A stretch of 64,000 bases of DNA, from positions 504,457 through 568,456 of the forward strand of contig JANPWX010000332.1 of assembly GCA_024734555.1 (NCBI GenBank), in the 5' to 3' direction. Numbering within the stretch: position 1 is the stretch's first letter; every line of letters begins with the position of its first letter. The stretch is from Trochalopteron elliotii (taxonomy: Eukaryota > Chordata > Aves > Passeriformes > Leiothrichidae). The translations under genes and the position numbers were made by a program. The notes below the pieces were generated by a model. The model had not been told where the DNA came from, searched no databases, and saw only the letters and a program-made list of their open reading frames with translations. Shown in pieces: positions 58,251 to 64,000 of this stretch.

Positions 58251-59966
58251 AAAAAAAATATACATTGAGAAAACAGAGTGAGAAATTATCATCCTGTAAT
58301 GAACAGGGCAGTAATGCCAAGATGTTTAGAAAAGAGAGCCCTGACTTTGGGAAATCAGGATTTGTATTTTAAGGTACACAAACAGTTTTAGTGTCTGTCT
58401 GGGAGTGTCATCTTCTCCACACAATCTCCTGAAGTCACATGGCTGAGATCTTGGGGATTTATCTGGGAAATAAACTTCACTTGCTCCCTGAATTCAGGGG
58501 ACATGGGACAACAAGGGACTAGGGAAGGCACTAAAAGGGGTGAAATCCACCTTAACCCTTCCAAAACATGCTCCAGCACTGCAGCTTCTATTTCTCCCCT
58601 ATTGGTACATGTAAAATGAGATTTATTGTTCAACACAAGGCCTAACTGTGAGCAGGATGGGAACTTCACCCAGTGCACTCTGTCCAACAGCACCATTGGA
58701 GAATGGGATAAAATACGGGATAAATGTCAGACACTTAGGGAAAAACCTGCCTTATCACATCTTGGAAGGGCAATTTCTCAGGGTAAAACAGGGCAGAGTG
58801 AGGCCAGGTCAGCTTTCACATTTCTGGGTGACCTCTGGGATGTTGTATCTGGGCCTATCCCCCCTGCCTGGCAGATGGATAATGGTGAGAGTTTGATCCC
58901 CACTGGAACAAAGAGCATCCAGCATTTTTAAGACTCCAGGACTGAAAGCATTCCTGAAGCAAACCCTTCTAATAAGGGAAAATACCAGCTTGCTTCAAAT
59001 ATTAGTAAACAAATGATTCAAAGCAGCCACTGAGGCCCACAAGGCCGGTGATTCACGGCCTCAGGAATTCGTGCCAATTTTAATTCTCACCTGAACAATA
59101 CCTGGAGCTGCTGGATGCACTGGAGCAGCCTGCAGCTCCCTCTGTGTCCCTGCTCAGTCTCATTGTCTGGACATGCATTTGGGAGCTGAAACAGGGAGAA
59201 TGGAATCAGAAATAGCTGTGGTTAACCCAGTCATTCAGAGAAAGACCTGTGCTGTGCATTCAGAACAAATGTGCCCTCTTGGAGCTGTTGGTGCTCCTTG
59301 TTTTCCAGTTTCTCAGGAGATCTCAGCTTCCTTTAATCACATCACAACCTCAGACCAGCAGCCCTCCAGGGCAGAGATTTCTCTGTGTTTCCTGATGTAT
59401 ATAAATTGTCCAATATTGTCCAAATATGATTGTAGGGAGTTCTCAGAAAAGCCTGAGGAGCCTGATGCATTGGAAGAAAAAGAAGGAAGGCCTGTATAGA
59501 AAATTCCATGTATTTGCCTGGAGCAGACGCACAACCCATTCTAATAAACTGTATTTCAGATAAAATTTCATTGTAGATGTGTAATCTTTAAGCACAACAC
59601 AATTTGGGTTAATAAATTGTAGTGGAGGTGTTTCAGAGAGTGCCATTTGAAATTGGTTTTCCTTCTTTATTATTGTTCCATGTAATTCTGGGAGGTCATG
59701 TTGAAAGCTGGGGTAAAAGGATGCTGTTGATGATGGTGTGACCTGAGTTTTCCTGTACATCTTGGGCTAGATAAAATTTTCACCTAGCTCATAAAATAGG
59801 TAAAATGGTGCTCTTAGTCTTGGCAGGGAAACCTGGGAGTCAATCTGTTGATGCCAGGTCTGCTCTGCACAAACACAAAAAAAGCTTGGAGCAGAATAAA
59901 TCCAGCATGGTTGGGTTATCTATTATTTCTCATTATTTTGGAGTGTAATATCTGTCAACTTATCTC
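58251..59966. other. Unique sequence
   Basis: No gene recognised. The 102-codon minus frame at 58388-58696 ends ...QVKFISQINPQDLSHVTSGD with no family I can name. Confidence 0.4.
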
Positions 59967-59989
59967 AAAAAAAAAAAAAAAAAAAAAAA
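59967..59989. repeat. A23 homopolymer
   Basis: Twenty-three consecutive A, with no recognisable retrocopy upstream. Confidence 0.95.
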
Positions 59990-60751
59990 GAGGCAGAAAG
60001 ACAATGACCTTCCAAGACTTGACTTTTCAGTTTAGAGTTTGTCTAAAATGCTTTTCTTGAAATAAATTAAGTAGTGGCTGACTTCCCAGACAGAGAACTC
60101 CTGTACCTGTTGTATCAGGGAAATGAGTATTTCAGCCTTCATATTTGGAGCATTCATCCCTAAGAACAGAGAGGAATTTGGAGTGGTTATCTGACCTTTG
60201 ATATCCAGAGCAAAGCAAAATCCAGCAAGATGTGAAAATAAATGGAGGTTTTAATGGTTCTTTAGTGCTTTTTAATGGTGTTCCATTCCACCTTTTAGCA
60301 GAAATTGAGTACCAGGTTCTCCCAACTGTTGTTTAGCTGGGAATAACTACTTTAAACGTGAACAGGATGGAAAGGCACAGAACTGCTGATCCCACACCAA
60401 ATCTGGTTTTGTCCTTCTTTGGATATCCATAATTTTACATCAATGCCAAATGTATCCTGAACTTGGGTCGGACAGATGTAAAAGAAGGAAAATACTGGAG
60501 GTGTCAGTCCATAAATCAAAGTGTGGAGATCTGATCCCCAAACCCAGAGCCACAAATGCTCCCTCATTATCGATTCCCCCTCGACTTGGAATGAATCCTC
60601 CCTGGAAGTGCTCTGAGCGTTAAATACCGTTGATCAACATTTAATATAGATCAGCCTTGATAGAGATCTAGGCTGGGCTTAATTTCTTTTAGCCCCAATA
60701 CTCCCACCTCCCTGAAAACATGTGATTAAACTGTTCTGATTTCTGTTTTAG
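59990..60751. other. Unique sequence
   Basis: Nothing recognised. The section leads into the acceptor of the next feature. Confidence 0.4.
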
Positions 60752-60866
60752 ATGAAGAACTCTGTCTCCAACGAAAACAAAAGAAGGTTCTGTCGCAAGA
60801 CAAATTGAATCAAATTCTCCAGGAGTTTTGCAGTTCAATTAAGCTGTGGGATAGTCCCTATCTTAG
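60752..60866 (+). other. Possible 115-nt coding exon, unidentified
   Basis: The acceptor GATTTCTGTTTTAG precedes a segment open in one frame, with strongly protein-like, helix-forming content: EELCLQRKQKKVLSQDKLNQ then ILQEFCSSIKLWDSPYL. Entry needs one base from a previous exon, and exit is in phase 2 at a modest donor AG/GTGCAA. The frame stays open another ~20 codons past that donor. Codons include CGA and TCG despite CpG depletion, mildly favouring selection. I do not recognise the family. If real, it would be an internal exon of a gene spread over much more than this window. Confidence 0.33.
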
Positions 60867-63149
60867 GTGCAAATCTCTCTGTGCATTACAGGACCACAGA
60901 CAGGGATGTGGCAAAAGGTAAAACCGGGAGTTATGTCTTTAAGGGCTCGTTGGAGACACTTGTAATCTCGTTTTATTGGTGGTGCCCTCCCCAGCATAAT
61001 GAACTTTGATGAAATAGCTGTGGCGCCTGTGAAGCTGAGCAGGCTTTGCCAGGGAAAGACCTCCCATGAACAAAATCGCCCAGGCAACAACTCCACACTG
61101 CAGCCAAGCCAGAAACTCTGGCAAAGTCACCTCTTCCCATCTCTTAACTCCTGCAATTCTCCTTTTCAAGCCTTGCAAATAATTATTTTTTTTTAAAAAA
61201 AGGAAAAGATTAAAAGATTGCCCGTTTTGTCTATGGCTGAGGGTTAGAGCTTAAAAACAAAAATAATGAATTTTATGAGAGTCCTCTGCATGGTTGAAAA
61301 TGGCTCCAAGTTTAGCAGCCAGCAAAGCTACAGGGACCATAAGGCTCTGCCACTGAGTTCACTGTCCAAGGAAATGAATCTGTGGAAGACTTTAAATAGC
61401 AATATTTTTAATTCAGCACAGTTTCCACCCCCTGCCAGACTTGGAGAGATGGGAATAGGAATCTGTAAATTCATCATTGTTGTTTTTAAGGAGTTGGATC
61501 CGGGGAGCACAAACATTTAATAATAGATGTAATTAAATTCTTTGCTAGTTAGTTTGACTCAGGAGCCAACTGGCACCATAGTGTCACTTCATTTACATAA
61601 AACATGTAGTAATTCTGATTCAGAGGACTGTGATTTCACAGAGCTGGAACTGCAGATGAACTAGATGAACTAAGGGCAAAAAAGATCAGGCTTAGGAACA
61701 TCTCTGATAACTTGTCTCAGGTTTGGAGTTTAGATATTCAAACTCTGATATTTTATAATAAAACTCCAGTGCAAGTCAGCTCCAAGCACAATCATTTTCA
61801 GTCTAACAAATGACTTTAGGCACTTCAATTTCCAGATGATTAAATGAAGATACCTTCAAGTGACCTGATTTTGATAGATGATATTAAACCAAGCCTGAAA
61901 ATCAGACTCTCCTTGTGGTGGAAAACCTGTGGGATCAACTAACAATGAGATTTCTGCTGTCTTGGCAATGAACTGTCCTAGGAACTGCATTTTCAGTGAA
62001 CATGAAGTGACCTTTGAAAACTTCACTGAAAGTTGATGCAGATGTTTAATCTGACCATCACCAAGCTGGTTCATCTCTGCATATAAATAAATTCTCATTT
62101 TGGTTAAAAGTGAAAATGCAGCACTTCTTTCTTTGTCTTGGGTTTTTTAAGCACACATTAAATTATTTTAAGTCAGCAACACCGAGGAAAGATGTCTGGG
62201 ATTGCTTTTTGTTGGGAATTTTCATTTTGAAACAGGCTTCACGCTTTAATAGGCTCCTTCTCAGCAACACTTGAGGGAGTAGCATTTACAGGGAGACAAA
62301 TGTAAATTGAAGTCAAATCACAGCCAGGTTTACTGGGAATGAGCTTCAACCTCCATTAGGGCTCCTCAGGCCATGAAAAATGGGTTGAGTGGAAATCCTG
62401 GCTTAAAACACCTTTTCTTCTCCTTCTCTGCCTTCAGACGCTCAGCCCTTTGCCCTGCAGCTTCCTCAGTTATGTCTCCCAAGAAACTGAAAATATTTGA
62501 CTGGAATAAATAAAAAAGCCATTCTTTCACAGTTTTGCCCTAATTCAAGTGAAGTCCCTGGTCTTGCTTCCGTGAGCCAGTCCCAAAATACCTGCTCTGG
62601 CACAGTGAGAAAGGTGACACCCACAGGATGGGAAAGGGGAATTGGGATGGAAGAGGAAGGATTAGGAGTTAATGCCTAAACTGTTCCTGGTGCTGAACAC
62701 TGCAGGGTCCCACTGCTGTCCAACAGTTCTCCCCAGCAGCAGCCAGAAATATCCCAGGTTTTGGAGGATTTAGCTCTTCCTGAGTCTGTGCAATTTTGTA
62801 TTCATCCACAAATGGGAGATTTATTGCCTAAAAGGACTTGGAAGCCCTTCAAGAGCTCAGATCATCCTTTCCCCACTCAACAGAAGGATCAGCTGCGTCC
62901 ATGCAGCTGCTTCCACCCACCTGTACACAGGATTGTGTGGAGGGATGAGGGATCCAGGGTCTGGGCCGTTCCCAAGAATCCCAGTCAGACACAGGCTGGT
63001 CAGATCACCCCGGAGCTGGGAGCAGTCATTACCCTGATTGTGTGGTCACAGAGCCTGAGATTGTGCCCTCTCCAAAATAAGTTCCTGATTGCTCATGAAA
63101 GCTTTGGGATGTTTGTGGCCAAGGGTTGGTGACTTCGTTTCTCATTGTC
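60867..63149. other. Unique sequence
   Basis: No gene recognised. A T9/A7 palindromic run lies near 61186-61202, and GATGAACTA is tandemly doubled near 61655. Confidence 0.45.
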
Positions 63150-63620
63150 TGCATGTCAGTGGGGTCAGTTTCCTAATTGTCCTGGGGCAAATTAAATTCC
63201 AGCTCTGCCGTCCAAATGAAACTGCAAACACGGGGCGAGCAGCTATTGTGTGTGTGGCTCTCACCCATCTCTGCTCAGCTGTCACTGAAGGAACAGCTCC
63301 CTGTCTGTTTTACCTGCAGAAACTAAGAGTACGTGGTGCCCTTTTAATCTGGAAACAAAAGAGAACAAAGGCAAACAAATGGAGGCCCAATTATCTCACC
63401 TTGAGATCTGAGTTTTCTCCGTATTGAACTTCTGGTACCTACTTAATGAGCCCGGGTTGTTGCTCGCTAGTGAGCGAGAACAAAGCAAAGTGACTCATGC
63501 TGCCTTGTTATTGTTACATAATCTATACAAGTCATTTATTTTTATGGTTAATTACTGGATTAGTTAAGTATATTGGAAATGTAAAGAGATGTAGAGTTAG
63601 GAGAGATTCAGTGTCTGTTA
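63150..63620. promoter_or_regulatory. Enhancer-like block with stem-loop and AP-1 site
   Basis: Includes CTCGCT-AGTG-AGCGAG (63463-63478, a CpG-containing stem-loop), AACAAAG (Sox-like), TGACTCA (AP-1/MARE core, about 63492) and GGTTAATTACTGG. The density of distinct motifs in unique sequence suggests a regulatory element. A 112-codon frame crosses it without a domain. Inferred only. Confidence 0.28.
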
Positions 63621-64000
63621 ATCTGTGCAGGATGTCTGTTGGGATCCAGAGGGAAATCTGTGTAAAGAACAGATTTCTTTTCAGGGCTGATCACTTGAAT
63701 TTACACCTCTGTGTGCAGCTTCACCCTCAGCAGGCACTCAGGTTGGGCAGAGCCTTTTTTAGAGTGGAAACCCCCCCTTTTTTACCTCTGTGAATCATTC
63801 CTGCTGAGGGAACCTAGAGCCAAGATGTGGCTCCTCCTCACACGAGTGTGGGGGGGGCAAAATCACTGTCTGTATTCCTCACCACAGAGCTGGCAGAGGA
63901 TGTGCTGTGAATCTTCCCAACTCAGCTGCTAGAGGTCGGTTTGTGCCTTTTTTATTAAAATGCAGCAACAAGAACTCCTCAGAAGTGGCTGGGTGCACCT
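63621..64000. other. Unique sequence to window end
   Basis: No gene or repeat recognised. Confidence 0.4.

Noticed and set aside
1..64000. CRISPR array or bacterial operon
   Set aside because: No spaced direct repeats of CRISPR type, no dense coding, and clear avian retrotransposons throughout.

Overview
This looks like avian nuclear DNA, most probably from a passerine. The evidence is several 5'-truncated CR1 LINE fragments in both orientations, with the standard CR1 3' region (paired with a short tail like TTCTGTGATTCTG), plus two solo LTRs of one avian-type endogenous retrovirus family. There is no sign of bacterial organisation: no dense ORFs, operons or ribosome-binding sites. I find no protein gene, rRNA, tRNA or CRISPR array that I can name. 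The window reads as intergenic sequence or the interior of a very large intron. Open frames up to about 215 codons exist, but none has a domain I recognise, and most fall in GC-rich or repeat-derived DNA where chance frames are long.

Layout. 1-13 kb: a CR1 piece at the left edge, a CR1 at 5.7-6.1 kb, a CR1 at 10.2 kb, homopolymers, and one well-spliced-looking open segment at 8945-9047. 13-23 kb: solo LTR copy 1 (13086-13531, + strand), a 23-bp-arm hairpin at 14.45 kb, an (AATAGT)15 tract, an A59 run, a ~100-bp segment present twice (16.1 and 18.6 kb), a pyrimidine tract, a 50-bp minisatellite, and solo LTR copy 2 (22464-22909, - strand, also 446 bp). 23-31 kb: two possible exons near 24 kb, a CR1 at 24.9-25.3 kb, a long inverted repeat with 53-bp arms (26187-26672), and 30-bp and ~43-bp minisatellites. 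31-45 kb: a possible MIR-like SINE relic, blocks that look like conserved non-coding elements, a CR1 at 37.5 kb, a decamer array, a perfect 12-bp stem-loop at 42.87 kb, a coding-like minus-strand frame at 43.2-43.4 kb, and a CR1 at 44.1 kb. 45-64 kb: largely unique, AT-richer sequence with more possible exons (45.5, 46.6, 50.4, 60.75 kb), a CR1 tail at 55.8 kb, and homeobox/Fox/Sox/AP-1-like motif blocks.

The most unusual structure is the 26.2-26.7 kb inverted repeat. Its arms differ at 3 of 53 positions, and all three would be G.U pairs in a plus-strand transcript. The most useful follow-ups are cross-bird alignment and RNA-seq, to decide whether the possible exons and the conserved-element-like blocks are real.
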